NCBI RefSeq assembly: GCF_000292525.1
Contig: NZ_AEYF01000015.1
Coordinates: forward strand, 124,001 to 188,000
Length of the DNA stretch: 64,000 nt
Direction of reading: 5' to 3'
Source of the DNA: Rhizobium sp. CCGE 510
GTDB taxonomy: Bacteria; Pseudomonadota; Alphaproteobacteria; Rhizobiales; Rhizobiaceae
The position numbers and the translations under genes were made by a program. The notes under the pieces were generated by a model. The model ran no database searches. It saw nothing but the letters and a program-made list of their open reading frames with translations, and was not told the origin of the DNA. Below, piece after piece: positions 52,886 to 62,008 of the stretch; within the stretch, counting starts at the first letter, position 1; each line of letters starts with the position of its first letter.

Positions 52886-53836
52886 ATGCTGCACTCCAGA
52901 AAGCTTCTCTATATCAACGAGATTGCCCGCTCGGGCTCGATCCGCAAGGCGGCGGCGCGCTTGAACGTCGCCTCGTCCGCGATCAACCGGCAGATATTGG
53001 CACTGGAGGCGGAGATGGGGGCGCCGCTTTTCGAACGCCTGCCGCGCGGCCTGCGCCTGACGGCGGCCGGCGAACTCTGCATCGAGCATATTCGCGAGGT
53101 GCTGAAGAATTACGAGCGGCTGGAGGGCCGCATCCGCAGCCTGAAGATGCAGCAGGCCGGCAAGGTCCGCATCGTTACCACCGTTGGGCTTGCTGCCGGG
53201 CCGTTGCCTGACATCGTTTCCCGCTTCCAATCGGAGCATCCGCGCGTCTTCATGCAACTGCGCAACGATGCCGGCACGATGACCGTCACTCCGGTACTTT
53301 CGGGAGAAGTGGATATCGGCCTCGGCTTCAATATCCCGGCCACGCCCGGTATCCGCGCTCTCGGCAGTTTCGACATCCCTATCGGCGTCGTCCTGCCGCC
53401 CGGCCATCATCTGATCGGTCCGGGTCCGATCAACCTTGCCGACATCGTCCAGGAACGCCTGGTGCTGGCTCAGCAGGGCACCAGCCTGCGTGAGGTGATC
53501 AATCTGGCCCTGGCGCGCCTCGACGTGCATGTCGAGCCGGTGCTTGAAACCAATGCCTCGGAGATGTTGAAGAAGCTGGTCAAATCGGGGGCGGGGCTGA
53601 CGATTCTGAACCCGCTCGACGTCATCACGGAGTGCCGGCAGGGCGAATTGGTCTTCCGGCCGATCGCCGAGCCGCATGCGCGCCACCAGTCGATGAAGCT
53701 TTTTGCCCGCGCCCGTGCGCCGCTCGATTCCGCCACCAGCCTGTTCGTCGAATATCTGCTCGCCGAACTTTCCGGCCTCGTGCAGGAACTGCAGGCCAAA
53801 GGTCATATCGCGATGGAAAAGCCTGTCGCCCCTTAG
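52886..53836 (+). CDS. LysR-family regulator of the heterocycle operon
   Basis: 316 aa. Winged HTH GSIRKAAARLNVASSAINRQILALEAEMG at the start, then the effector-binding domain (GKVRIVTTVGLAAGPLPDIV...). Divergent from the seven-gene operon and separated by 182 bp that contain the 38-bp element; another copy of that element precedes the creatininase gene on the other side. It probably senses a pathway compound and controls both units and itself. The stop codon lies inside a nested hairpin. Confidence 0.92.
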   Translation: MLHSRKLLYINEIARSGSIRKAAARLNVASSAINRQILALEAEMGAPLFERLPRGLRLTAAGELCIEHIREVLKNYERLEGRIRSLKMQQAGKVRIVTTVGLAAGPLPDIVSRFQSEHPRVFMQLRNDAGTMTVTPVLSGEVDIGLGFNIPATPGIRALGSFDIPIGVVLPPGHHLIGPGPINLADIVQERLVLAQQGTSLREVINLALARLDVHVEPVLETNASEMLKKLVKSGAGLTILNPLDVITECRQGELVFRPIAEPHARHQSMKLFARARAPLDSATSLFVEYLLAELSGLVQELQAKGHIAMEKPVAP

Positions 53837-53886
53837 AACAGGATGATTTTAGGCCGGGTCGGCCTAAAGTATGAATCCTGTTCTAA
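53833..53886. repeat. Nested palindrome after lysR (rhizobial repeat and likely terminator)
   Basis: Outer arms TTAGAACAGGAT and ATCCTGTTCTAA (12 bp) and inner arms TTTAGGCC and GGCCTAAA (8 bp) with a 5-base loop are all perfect. The lysR stop codon is in the left arm. A degenerate copy is at 44051-44100, so it is a dispersed element that may act here as a two-way terminator between convergent genes. Confidence 0.65.
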
Positions 53887-53915
53887 ATTAAAGGGTTAGA
53901 GCGCTTTCGCCGGCG

Positions 53916-54713
53916 CTATTGTGAATAGAGGTTGGAAAGCGGATAGCCTTTCAGGTCGGACAGCAACTCGATGAAGCCCCTGACCTGATGGCGGCAGATC
54001 GCTTCGCCTTTCTCCACCGTTCCGCGCGAGGCGTCGCCGACGACGCCGTCCGGATTGAGGTCGTGGGCGATCCAGGCAAGCGAATGCGGCGGCAGCGGCT
54101 GGATATATCTCGATTGTCCGCGCATCCATTCGGCCTTGGAGGTGAAATTCTGCGCCTTGTCCATCCGCACCAGATCGGGGCGGAAATGCAGCATCAGCGA
54201 GGTCTCGACCTCACCGCCATGGATGCCGTATTTCAACTCGTCTTCGCTGATCATGCCTTCGGGATGACCGAAGCGGCCCCATTGCGTCGAGACGACGGCC
54301 ATCCGATAGCGGACGCGCAACTCGCGCGCGACGATGCTCATGATGTCGACATTGCCGCCATGCGAATTGACGATGACCATCTTGCGAATGCCGGCTTCGG
54401 CAACCTTGGCGCCGATGGCCGTCCAGACGGGAATGAGCAGCTCGGCGCCGAGCGACAGCGTTCCCGGCCCGTAGATATGTTCGTTTGCCTTGCCGATCTC
54501 CTGCGTCGGCAGCACGAGGAAATCGAGGTCGTCGGGCTTCTGCCGTCGCAGTTCGGCCAGCATGCCGTTGGCGATCGCCACATCGGTCGCGATCGGCAGG
54601 TGCGGGCCGTGCTGCTCGGTCGAGGCGATCGGCAGGATGGCAATGGTCGTATCGGCCGAAAGTCCGGCGAAATCGGAGCTGTTCAGTTCGTTCCAGTAAA
54701 ATGGCATTGCCAT
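53916..54713 (-). CDS. Creatininase-family amidohydrolase
   Basis: 265 aa. Metal-site motifs ILPIASTEQHGPHLPIATDV (Glu, His, Asp), VIVNSHGGNVDIM and GIHGGEVETSLML match creatininase-type enzymes, which open cyclic amides or formamides. GAGG is 7 bases before ATG 54713; the long open frame upstream is not coding. The 38-bp element found at the heterocycle operon lies 55 bases upstream, so it is likely in the same LysR regulon. Creatinine or a ring-opened pyrimidine product are candidate substrates. Confidence 0.88.
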   Translation of the reverse strand: MAMPFYWNELNSSDFAGLSADTTIAILPIASTEQHGPHLPIATDVAIANGMLAELRRQKPDDLDFLVLPTQEIGKANEHIYGPGTLSLGAELLIPVWTAIGAKVAEAGIRKMVIVNSHGGNVDIMSIVARELRVRYRMAVVSTQWGRFGHPEGMISEDELKYGIHGGEVETSLMLHFRPDLVRMDKAQNFTSKAEWMRGQSRYIQPLPPHSLAWIAHDLNPDGVVGDASRGTVEKGEAICRHQVRGFIELLSDLKGYPLSNLYSQ

Positions 54714-54767
54714 CGCCGCGCCTCTCATTGCCGTTTCGATAAGTGAGTAGAAAATATCGCTGCACGC

Positions 54768-54805
54768 GAAAAGCATCAATTTGCGCCCGCACCGATGCCT
54801 TTTTG
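54768..54805. promoter_or_regulatory. Shared LysR operator, copy B
   Basis: Same 38-bp element as at 52783-52820: GAAAAGCATCAA, TT, CG, CGCA and GATGCCTTTTTG are identical and equally spaced. It lies upstream of the creatininase gene. Confidence 0.7.
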
Positions 54806-54969
54806 CGGATGATGCAGCAACGACGGCCGCCCACAGGGCAGAGGGCGGGGGCAGGGGTAGCATTGCGCGAGCTCTGGAAGCGGCTAGGAATTCACTGGAG
54901 CCATTGCGCCGACGCGTCGGCAATGGTTTGCTGGCGCCTCTGCAATTCAACGCTCTCCGGTGATTCCCA

Positions 54970-55449
54970 ATGTTCGATATTCTGTGGCGCGGCCTGACAA
55001 TCGGCGCCGGCGCAACCATCCTCATGGACCTCTGGGCGATCGTGCTCACCAAGGTTTTCGGCCAGACGGCGCCCAATTGGGCTCCCGTCGGCCGCTGGTT
55101 CTGGCACCTTCGCAACGGCAAGGTTTTTCACGACAGCATCGCCGATGCCGAGCCCTATACCCATGAATTGGCGCTCGGCTGGATCAGCCACTACGCCGTC
55201 GGCATTCTCTATGGCGTGATTTTTGCGCTGATCATGGGGCAGCCGTGGCTCGCCGCCCCGACATTCCTCCCCGCCTGGATCTTCGGAATTCTCACCGTCG
55301 GCGCAGGATGGTTCCTGCTGCAGCCCGGCCTCGGTATCGGCTGGGCCGCTTCCAAACATCCGACCCCGAACAAGGTCCGGTGCTTCAATCTGCTGGCGCA
55401 TACGGTGTTTGCATTGGGGCTTTACGGGACAGCGTTGATCCTGCGCTGA
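54970..55449 (+). CDS. DUF2938 family membrane protein
   Basis: 159 aa with four hydrophobic segments. It starts MFDILWRGLTIGAGATILMD and includes NWAPVGRWFWHLRNGKVFHD and GIGWAASKHPTPNKVRCFNL, the DUF2938 pattern. No strong Shine-Dalgarno is seen. Function unknown. It is divergent from the creatininase gene but separated by 256 bp. Confidence 0.82.
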   Translation: MFDILWRGLTIGAGATILMDLWAIVLTKVFGQTAPNWAPVGRWFWHLRNGKVFHDSIADAEPYTHELALGWISHYAVGILYGVIFALIMGQPWLAAPTFLPAWIFGILTVGAGWFLLQPGLGIGWAASKHPTPNKVRCFNLLAHTVFALGLYGTALILR

Positions 55450-55460
55450 GATTGGGGCCT

Positions 55461-55599
55461 GCCCCTCACCCTAACCCTCTCCCCGTAAAACGGGGAGAGG
55501 GGACGTGCCCTACCAGACGCTGGTGAGGGACGGAGAGCCTGCGGCATATCCCCTTCTCCCCGCGCGCGGGGAGAAGGTGCCGGCAGGCGGATGAGGGGC
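55461..55599. repeat. RIME1-like palindromic mosaic repeat, copy 2
   Basis: It begins GCCCCTCACCCTAACCCTCT and ends GCCGGCAGGCGGATGAGGGG, with CCCCGT/ACGGGG and CTTCTCCCCGCG/CGCGGGGAGAAG stems. Lies between the convergent DUF2938 and thuA-like genes. Confidence 0.78.
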
Positions 55600-55621
55600 T
55601 GCATCCCAGCGAACTTCGCCC

Positions 55622-56263
55622 CTACCGCGCCGCCCAATTGGCACCACGGCGGAAAATCGTCTTCATCTCCGGCACGTCGAATTCCTTGGCCTGGTGGCCG
55701 AGCGAGGAATAGAAGACGCGGCCCTTGCCGTATTTGCGCTTCCAGACCACCGGCATGACGACGCCGTCGATCCAGTAGGCGTGGTCGCCGGTGAACTTGG
55801 TCGTCGCCAGAACCTCGTTCGAGGGGTCGACATGCATGTAATATTGCTCCGACGTGTAGGGGAAATCGGCAATACCCTCCATCAGCGGATCGTCGGACCG
55901 GGTGATGTTGACGGTATAGTCGATGATGTTGCCGGGGTGGGCCACCCACTGGCCGCCGATGATGAATTGGTAGTCGACCGAGTCGCGGAAGGCATCGCCC
56001 GCGCCGCCGTGATAACCGGCGATGCCGACGCCGCTCTCGATGGCGGCGGCGAGGTTCTTGACCTCCTCCTTCTCGATCTTCGACATCGTCATGATCGGCA
56101 CCACAAGGCTGAGATCGTGAACGGAAGGGTCGGCGAGCGCCTCGGTGCCGTGTTCGAGATAGACCTTGAAGCCGTCTTCCTCGAGCATGGTCTTGATGAC
56201 TTCGGCGCATTCCTGCGGCTCATGGCCGCTCCAGCCGCCCCAGACGATCAGTGCTTCACGCAT
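55622..56263 (-). CDS. ThuA-domain protein
   Basis: 213 aa. The ThuA/trehalose-utilization fold (class I glutaminase-like): IVWGGWSGHEPQECAEVIK, GVGIAGYHGGAGDAFRDSVD, then HPGNIIDYTVNI and YGKGRVFYSSLGHQAKEF. Proteins of this family act beside Gfo/Idh/MocA dehydrogenases in sugar or polyol oxidation. AGGAGGAAAG precedes ATG 56263. It follows the dehydrogenase gene by 16 bp, in one operon. Whether trehalose is the substrate cannot be told. Confidence 0.88.
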   Translation of the reverse strand: MREALIVWGGWSGHEPQECAEVIKTMLEEDGFKVYLEHGTEALADPSVHDLSLVVPIMTMSKIEKEEVKNLAAAIESGVGIAGYHGGAGDAFRDSVDYQFIIGGQWVAHPGNIIDYTVNITRSDDPLMEGIADFPYTSEQYYMHVDPSNEVLATTKFTGDHAYWIDGVVMPVVWKRKYGKGRVFYSSLGHQAKEFDVPEMKTIFRRGANWAAR

Positions 56264-56279
56264 GTCTTTCCTCCTGAAT

Positions 56280-57380
56280 TTATTTCGCCAACCGTCCGTC
56301 GACGATGGAATCGGACAAGGGGGCAGGGCGCTCCGTTGCCGTTGATATCGTCACCGTCCTGCCGGTCGCAGCCGCGGTGTGGAATGCTTCCATGACCTCG
56401 AGCACATGCAGCGCCAGATCGCCATTGGCCCGATGCGGCCGGTTGGAACGGATCGCATGCGCCATGTCGGCAACGCCGAGCGAGCGATAGTTGCCGTCGG
56501 CATAAGGTGCGGTGAGCGGCTGGTCCTCGAATTCTCCGCCCTTCTTCAGATATTCAACGGTGCCTCCGAATTTGTTCGGATCGGGGACAATAAGCGTGCC
56601 CTCGGTTCCGTAGACTTCGAGCGGCACATGCTTATGGCCGGCGATGTCGAAGCTCATGGCGATCTGGACGACGGCGCCGTTTTCAAAACGCATCATGCCG
56701 GTGACATGCGTCGGCACATGCACGGGAATATGTTCGCCGTTGCGCGGCTCGCTTGATATCAGCCGCTCTGTGCGCGGCGTCGTCGCAAAGCCGGCGACTT
56801 GAGCGACCGGCCCGAGAAGATTGACGAGATCGGTGATGTAATAGGGACCCATGTCGAGCATCGGTCCGCCGCCGACTTCGTAAAAGAAGGCCGGGTTCGG
56901 ATGCCAGCGTTCGTGCCCCGGGCACATGAAACTCGCCGAGCCGCCGACCGGCTGGCCGATGACGCCCTGGTCGATCAGCGCGCGGGCCGTCTGGTGGCCG
57001 CCGCCGAGGAAGGTGTCGGGGGCAGCGCCGATGCGGAGATTCCTGGCCTTGGCGGCCTCCGCCAATTTTTTCCCTTCCGCGAAATTAATCCCGAGCGGCT
57101 TTTCCGAATAGGTATGTTTGCCGGCTTCGAGGGCCCGCAGCGCAACGGCGACATGAGCTTTCGGGATCGTCAGATTGACGATAATCTCGACCTCGGGGTC
57201 GGCGATAAGCTCTTCGACAGTCTTGACCGGAACGTTGAATTCGCGTGCCTTCGCCTCCGCAAGCTCCCGGTTGAGGTCGGCGACGCCGCGGATGTCGAGA
57301 ATGGTAAAGGATGCCATCGCCGTGAGATAGGCGCCCGAAATATTGCCGCATCCGATGATGCCGATACCGACTCTTTCCAT
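56280..57380 (-). CDS. Gfo/Idh/MocA-family oxidoreductase
   Basis: 366 aa. Rossmann fold GIGIIGCGNISGAYLTAM, the family signature YSEKPLGINFAEGKKLAE with EKP lysine, and the C-terminal domain with VGGGPMLDMGPYYITDLVNLLG (core GGGPMLDMGPYY). NAD(P)-dependent oxidation of a sugar or inositol-like substrate is expected. AGGA precedes ATG 57380; ATG 57392 is possible. Between the ROK regulator and ThuA-like genes, in the same direction. Confidence 0.9.
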   Translation of the reverse strand: MERVGIGIIGCGNISGAYLTAMASFTILDIRGVADLNRELAEAKAREFNVPVKTVEELIADPEVEIIVNLTIPKAHVAVALRALEAGKHTYSEKPLGINFAEGKKLAEAAKARNLRIGAAPDTFLGGGHQTARALIDQGVIGQPVGGSASFMCPGHERWHPNPAFFYEVGGGPMLDMGPYYITDLVNLLGPVAQVAGFATTPRTERLISSEPRNGEHIPVHVPTHVTGMMRFENGAVVQIAMSFDIAGHKHVPLEVYGTEGTLIVPDPNKFGGTVEYLKKGGEFEDQPLTAPYADGNYRSLGVADMAHAIRSNRPHRANGDLALHVLEVMEAFHTAAATGRTVTISTATERPAPLSDSIVDGRLAK

Positions 57381-57414
57381 GAATTCCTCCATCTGATCGT
57401 GATTGTGACGCCCG

Positions 57415-58614
57415 TCAGAGCGCCGGCCCGGTGGTGCTCCAGGGCGATTCGTAGAGTTCGTAGAGCGCTACCGCGGCGGCACCCTGCGCCCAGAAATCAT
57501 CGCTCGAATCGTCGAAGACGAGTTCGCTGACGCCCTTCAACGAGGGCGGAATCGCGAGCGCATAGGCATCGCGCAGGCTGTTCAAAAAGGGTTCGCCGAG
57601 TGCCAGGCTCGATCCCACAAGGATGACCCGCGGCGGTGCAAACAGCGTGACGATGTTGGCGATGGTCAATCCGACCGCTTCGCCGGCGCGGATGGCAGCG
57701 CCGATCAGCCGGTCGTCATCGGCCTTGATCAGCGCCTGGGCATGGTTCATGCCGCGCCCGAGCCGGATCGCTTCGGCAAAACGCCCATCGGTCTGCTGTT
57801 CGCCGAGAATGGCGCTTTCGCCGGCCTGGCTGAACAGCCGCACAACGCCATTCGGTCCCATGCCGAGCACGAGGTCGCCGAGATTGTGGCTGAGGCCGCC
57901 GGCACCGCGGAACAGGCTGTTGCCGTGCAAGACGCCGAGCCCCAGCGTCTGCTCCAGCGAAATCAGCACCATATCCTCGAGATCGCGCGCCTTCCCGAAC
58001 CAGTGATGGCCGAGCGTGATGGCATGGGCGTCGCTTTCGACGATGGTCGGCGTCGAAAGCCGCGTCGACATCTCGGCAGCGAAATCGACATTGGTGTCGC
58101 GAAAGATCGGGCTGCTGCGGATATAGCCTGTGCGGTGCTCGATGACGCCGGGAAAGCCGAGGCAGACGCTGTCGACATCTTCAAGCGAAAGCCCGGCATC
58201 GACGACACAGCGCCTGACGCCATCTTCGACCAGATCGGCAATGACGCCGATCGGCTGCCGGTCGAGGCGGATCGGCAAGGCGAGCTTCGACAGCACATCG
58301 CCGCGGAAATTGGTGACGACGAAGACCATCCGGTTGGCGGCGATCTTGCCGCCGACCACACGCGCCGCATCCGGATTGAGTTCCAGCGCCACGCGCGGTC
58401 TGCCGCGCACCGCCTCATTGCGGATATCGCCTTCGTGACGCGGCAGGATCAGCCCGTCGTCGAGCAGCGAGGCGGTGATGGCGGAGACGGTGGTGGTGGA
58501 GAGTTCGGTACGCTCGCTGATCTCGATCCGCGAGATCGGACCATGGCGCCGGACGGTATCAAGCACGTTCAAGCGATTGATCGCGCGCATTAATTCGGGA
58601 TCTGCGGTCTTCAT
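57415..58614 (-). CDS. ROK-family transcriptional regulator
   Basis: 399 aa. N-terminal winged HTH (INRLNVLDTVRRHGPISRIE, ISERTELSTTTVSAITASLL), then a ROK sugar-kinase-like domain with LGHHWFGKARD and GAGGLSHNLGDLVLGMGPNG. The ROK zinc-site cysteines (CxCGxxGCxE) are absent, so it is a regulator, not a kinase. Divergent from the sugar ABC operon and leading the dehydrogenase/ThuA pair, it probably represses both. Confidence 0.9.
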   Translation of the reverse strand: MKTADPELMRAINRLNVLDTVRRHGPISRIEISERTELSTTTVSAITASLLDDGLILPRHEGDIRNEAVRGRPRVALELNPDAARVVGGKIAANRMVFVVTNFRGDVLSKLALPIRLDRQPIGVIADLVEDGVRRCVVDAGLSLEDVDSVCLGFPGVIEHRTGYIRSSPIFRDTNVDFAAEMSTRLSTPTIVESDAHAITLGHHWFGKARDLEDMVLISLEQTLGLGVLHGNSLFRGAGGLSHNLGDLVLGMGPNGVVRLFSQAGESAILGEQQTDGRFAEAIRLGRGMNHAQALIKADDDRLIGAAIRAGEAVGLTIANIVTLFAPPRVILVGSSLALGEPFLNSLRDAYALAIPPSLKGVSELVFDDSSDDFWAQGAAAVALYELYESPWSTTGPAL

Positions 58615-58656
58615 GAGAACTAGCCAGGCAAGCGTTTCGTTGGGCGGAACCCAAAT

Positions 58657-58681
58657 ATTTATAACGGGTTACGAAATAAAT
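58657..58681. promoter_or_regulatory. Candidate ROK-repressor operator
   Basis: ATTTAT-N13-ATAAAT dyad in the divergent gap, 43 bases before the ROK gene start and overlapping its AT-rich -10 region. Confidence 0.4.
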
Positions 58682-58736
58682 AGCAGGCAATTTCTCGGCT
58701 CTGTCAAGCGCATTTGATAAAAATAGCGGCATTGGG

Positions 58737-58765
58737 TTGACATTGGGTGAAAGCTCCGGTGAATT
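58737..58765 (+). promoter_or_regulatory. Promoter of the sugar ABC operon
   Basis: TTGACA (58737-58742), 17 bases, TGAATT (58760-58765), 50 bases before the binding-protein start. Confidence 0.5.
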
Positions 58766-58815
58766 AATCCGCATAGGGGAAAAATTGTGAGGATAGACCC
58801 CTGGGAGGAGAAATC

Positions 58816-60120
58816 ATGAATTTTATGAGGAAGAGTGCCGCTCTGGGCGGCAGGCGTATTGCATCCATGGCCGCCGCCGCCGGTATGTTGCTGGCCGGGG
58901 CAGGCGCTGCCTCCGCGACGACGGTGGTTAAGTGGCTGCATCTTGAGCTCGACCCGAAATATGTCGCCGCCTGGGAAGACATCGTCAAGAAATACGAAGC
59001 CCAGCATCCCGACGTCGATATCCAGATGCAGTTTCTTGAAAACGAGGCCTTCAAGGCTAAGCTTCCCACGCTGCTGCAGTCCGACGACGTGCCGGATTTC
59101 TTCTTCAGCTGGGGCGGCGGCGTCCTGAAGCAGCAATCCGAGACCGGCGCGCTCCAGGATGTGACGCCGGCCCTCGATGCCGATGGCGGCAAACTGCGCG
59201 GCGCCTATAGCCCTGCTTCGGTCAGCGGTCTGACCTTCGACAACAAGACCTGGGCCATTCCCTACAAGGTCGGCCTCGTCAGCTTCTTCTACAACAAGGC
59301 GCTGTTTGCCAAGGCGGGCGTCAAGGCCGAGGACATCAAGAACTGGGCTGATTTTCTCGGCACGGTGAAGAAGATCAAGGCAGCCGGCATCGTGCCGATC
59401 GCTGGTGGCGGCGGCGAGAAGTGGCCGATCCACTTCTACTGGAGCTATCTCGTCATGCGCGAAGGCGGACAGAAGGTCTTCGAAGCGGCAAAGACCGGCC
59501 AGGGCGAAGGTTTCCTCGATCCGGCGATCATCAAGGCCGGCGACGATCTCGGCGAACTCGGAAAGCTTGAACCCTTCCAGCCCGGCTATCTCGGCTCGAC
59601 CTGGCCGCAGGCGCTCGGCGTTTTCGGTGACGGCAAGGCTGCGATCATCCTCGGCTTTGAAAATACCGAAGCCAACCAGCGCAAGAATGCCGGTGACGGC
59701 AAGGGTCTCGCACCTGACAATATCGGCCGTTTCGCCTTCCCGGCGGTCGATGGCGGCGCCGGCAAGCCGACGGATACGCTGGGCGGTCTGAACGGCTGGG
59801 CCGTCACCAACAAGGCCTCCAAGGAGGCGATCGATTTCCTGGCTTTCCTGACCAGCGCCGAGAACGAGCGGGCCATGGCCAAATCAGGCATGCTTCTGCC
59901 GGTGGCTGTCGGCGCCGGTGATGGGGTCACCAACCCGCTGCTTGCCGAATCGGCAAAACAGCTTGCCGCCTCGACCTGGCATCAGAACTATTTCGACCAG
60001 GATCTCGGTGCCGCGGTCGGCCGTGTCGTCAACGACGTGTCGGTGGAAATCGTCTCCGGACAGATGAATTCCAAGGACGGCGCCCAGATGATCCAGGACG
60101 CTTTCGAACTGGAACAATAA
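58816..60120 (+). CDS. Sugar ABC transporter substrate-binding protein
   Basis: 434 aa, family-1 extracellular binding protein. Signal peptide RKSAALGGRRIASMAAAAGM to ASA, then TTVVKWLHLELDPKYVAAWE, FFFSWGGGVLKQQSETGALQ and GLNGWAVTNKASKEAIDFLA. GGAGGAG is 6-7 bases before ATG 58816. First gene of a four-gene CUT1-type importer. The sugar is unknown; oligosaccharides or trehalose-like sugars are plausible because of the ThuA-type partner genes. Confidence 0.93.
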   Translation: MNFMRKSAALGGRRIASMAAAAGMLLAGAGAASATTVVKWLHLELDPKYVAAWEDIVKKYEAQHPDVDIQMQFLENEAFKAKLPTLLQSDDVPDFFFSWGGGVLKQQSETGALQDVTPALDADGGKLRGAYSPASVSGLTFDNKTWAIPYKVGLVSFFYNKALFAKAGVKAEDIKNWADFLGTVKKIKAAGIVPIAGGGGEKWPIHFYWSYLVMREGGQKVFEAAKTGQGEGFLDPAIIKAGDDLGELGKLEPFQPGYLGSTWPQALGVFGDGKAAIILGFENTEANQRKNAGDGKGLAPDNIGRFAFPAVDGGAGKPTDTLGGLNGWAVTNKASKEAIDFLAFLTSAENERAMAKSGMLLPVAVGAGDGVTNPLLAESAKQLAASTWHQNYFDQDLGAAVGRVVNDVSVEIVSGQMNSKDGAQMIQDAFELEQ

Positions 60121-60205
60121 CCAGCGCCCGCAGACCCTTCCCGGCGCTCCCAGCCAAGAGCGGGAGCGCCGGCATTGCTGCCGACGACATGCGAAAGCAG
60201 GACCC

Positions 60206-61144
60206 ATGGCCAATATTTCAGTCCCATCGATGACATCAGCCGTACGGCCGGCACGAAAAGCCGCAAACAGCAGGAGCTCGGTCGCCCATGACCGGCTGAC
60301 GGTGCTGTTGATCTTTCTGCCGCCGGCGCTCTTGCTGTTCACGCTCTTTGTCATCATGCCGATGGGCGAGGCGGCCTGGTACAGCCTCTACAAGTGGAAT
60401 GGCTACGGGACGCCGACCGAATTCATCGCCCTGCGCAATTTCCAGGTTCTGTTTCGAAATGCGGCTTTCACCCAGGCGCTGCTCAATAACGGCCTGATCA
60501 TCGTCATCTCGATCTGCATTCAGGTGCCGCTGGCCATCTGGCTCGCCACCATGCTCGCCCACCGCATTCCCGGTGTCGTCGGCTACCGGCTGATCTTCTT
60601 CCTGCCCTATGTGCTGGCCGACGTTGCCGCCGGCCTGATCTGGCGCTTTGTCTATGATGGCGATTACGGCCTGTTTGCCGCTATTTCCAGCTTTTTCGGT
60701 TTCGCCAACCCCTACGTGCTCGCCGACAAGGATCTGGCGATCTATGCCGTGCTTGGCGTCATCGTCTGGAAATATTTCGGTTTTCACATGATGCTGTTCA
60801 TCGCCGGCCTGCAATCGGTCGACAAGAGCGTGCTGGAGGCAGCCGAAATCGACGGCGCCACCGGTTGGCAGAAGTTCCGTTACGTCACGCTGCCGCTGCT
60901 CGGCTCCACCTTGCGCCTCTCCATTTTCTTTGCCGTCGTCGGCTCGCTGCAGCTCTTCGACATGATCATGCCGCTCACCGGCGGTGGGCCGTCCAACTCA
61001 ACGCAGACGATGGTTACCTTCCTCTACACCTACGGCGTCATGCGCATGCAGGTCGGCCTCGGCAGCGCCGTCGGCGTCGTGCTGTTTATCATCTGCGTGA
61101 CGCTCGCCTTCGGTTACAAAAGGATCTTCATGCGCCATGACTGA
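60206..61144 (+). CDS. Sugar ABC transporter permease (MalF/UgpA type)
   Basis: 312 aa with six hydrophobic segments. Starts after a polar N-terminus with VLLIFLPPALLLFTLFVIMP. The EAA loop is EAAEIDGATGWQKFRYVTLP, followed by a C-terminal VGVVLFIICVTLAFGYK. AGGA precedes ATG 60206. Overlaps the next permease by 8 bp. Confidence 0.94.
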   Translation: MANISVPSMTSAVRPARKAANSRSSVAHDRLTVLLIFLPPALLLFTLFVIMPMGEAAWYSLYKWNGYGTPTEFIALRNFQVLFRNAAFTQALLNNGLIIVISICIQVPLAIWLATMLAHRIPGVVGYRLIFFLPYVLADVAAGLIWRFVYDGDYGLFAAISSFFGFANPYVLADKDLAIYAVLGVIVWKYFGFHMMLFIAGLQSVDKSVLEAAEIDGATGWQKFRYVTLPLLGSTLRLSIFFAVVGSLQLFDMIMPLTGGGPSNSTQTMVTFLYTYGVMRMQVGLGSAVGVVLFIICVTLAFGYKRIFMRHD

Positions 61145-61985
61145 TATGAGCTCTTCCATCCGCATGCGCACCTCCACCCGCGTCTATCTCTACGTGGCGC
61201 TGAGCCTGATTGCCGCGATCGTACTCGTGCCGCTGCTGACGACGGCGCTCGGCGGCTTCAAGACGCTGGGCGACCTGCGCACCAATCCGTTCGGCCTGCC
61301 GACAGAGTGGCAATGGGCAAATTATACCGACATTCTGTTCGGCGAACGCTACTGGCTGCAGATCGGCAATTCGCTGGTGATCGCCGCACTCACCGTGCTC
61401 TTGACGCTGATCGTCTCATCGATGGCCGCCTTCGCCTTTGCCCATGTCCGCTTCTTCGGCTCGTCCTTCCTACTCAATTATTTCCTGCTCGGCCTGATGT
61501 TTCCGGCCGCAACCGCAATCCTGCCGCTCTTCATCCGCATCCGCGATCTCGGCCTGCTCGATACCTATTGGGGCGTGGTGCTGCCGCAGGTGGCCTTCGG
61601 CCTCGGCATGAGCATTCTTTTGTTTAGAAACTACTTTCGCAACCTTCCGGAAGAATTGTTTCAGGCGGCTTTCGTCGACGGCTGCGGTTATCTCGGTTTC
61701 TTCTGGCATATCTCGCTGCCGCTTTCCCGGCCGATCGTCGCCACCGTCAGCATCATCTCCTTCGTCGGCAGCTGGAACAGCTACATCCTGCCGCTGATCA
61801 TGCTGAACTCCGAATCGAAATATCCCTGGCCGCTCGGCATCATGGTCTATCGCGGCGAGTACGGTACCGAATGGCAGCTGGTGCTGGCCTTCATCACGCT
61901 GACCATCCTTCCCACCATCATCGTCTTTTTCGTCGCCCAGAGACACATCATCGCCGGCCTGACCGCCGGCGCCGTCAAGTCCTGA
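61137..61985 (+). CDS. Sugar ABC transporter permease (MalG/UgpE type)
   Basis: 282 aa with six hydrophobic segments. It has [20 protein letters not shown], the EAA loop [20 protein letters not shown] and the usual C-terminal [19 protein letters not shown]. Overlaps the preceding permease by 8 bp, so the pair is coupled. Confidence 0.94.
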   Translation: MTDMSSSIRMRTSTRVYLYVALSLIAAIVLVPLLTTALGGFKTLGDLRTNPFGLPTEWQWANYTDILFGERYWLQIGNSLVIAALTVLLTLIVSSMAAFAFAHVRFFGSSFLLNYFLLGLMFPAATAILPLFIRIRDLGLLDTYWGVVLPQVAFGLGMSILLFRNYFRNLPEELFQAAFVDGCGYLGFFWHISLPLSRPIVATVSIISFVGSWNSYILPLIMLNSESKYPWPLGIMVYRGEYGTEWQLVLAFITLTILPTIIVFFVAQRHIIAGLTAGAVKS

Positions 61986-62008
61986 GCCGAACCTTTGGAG
62001 GTGCATTT

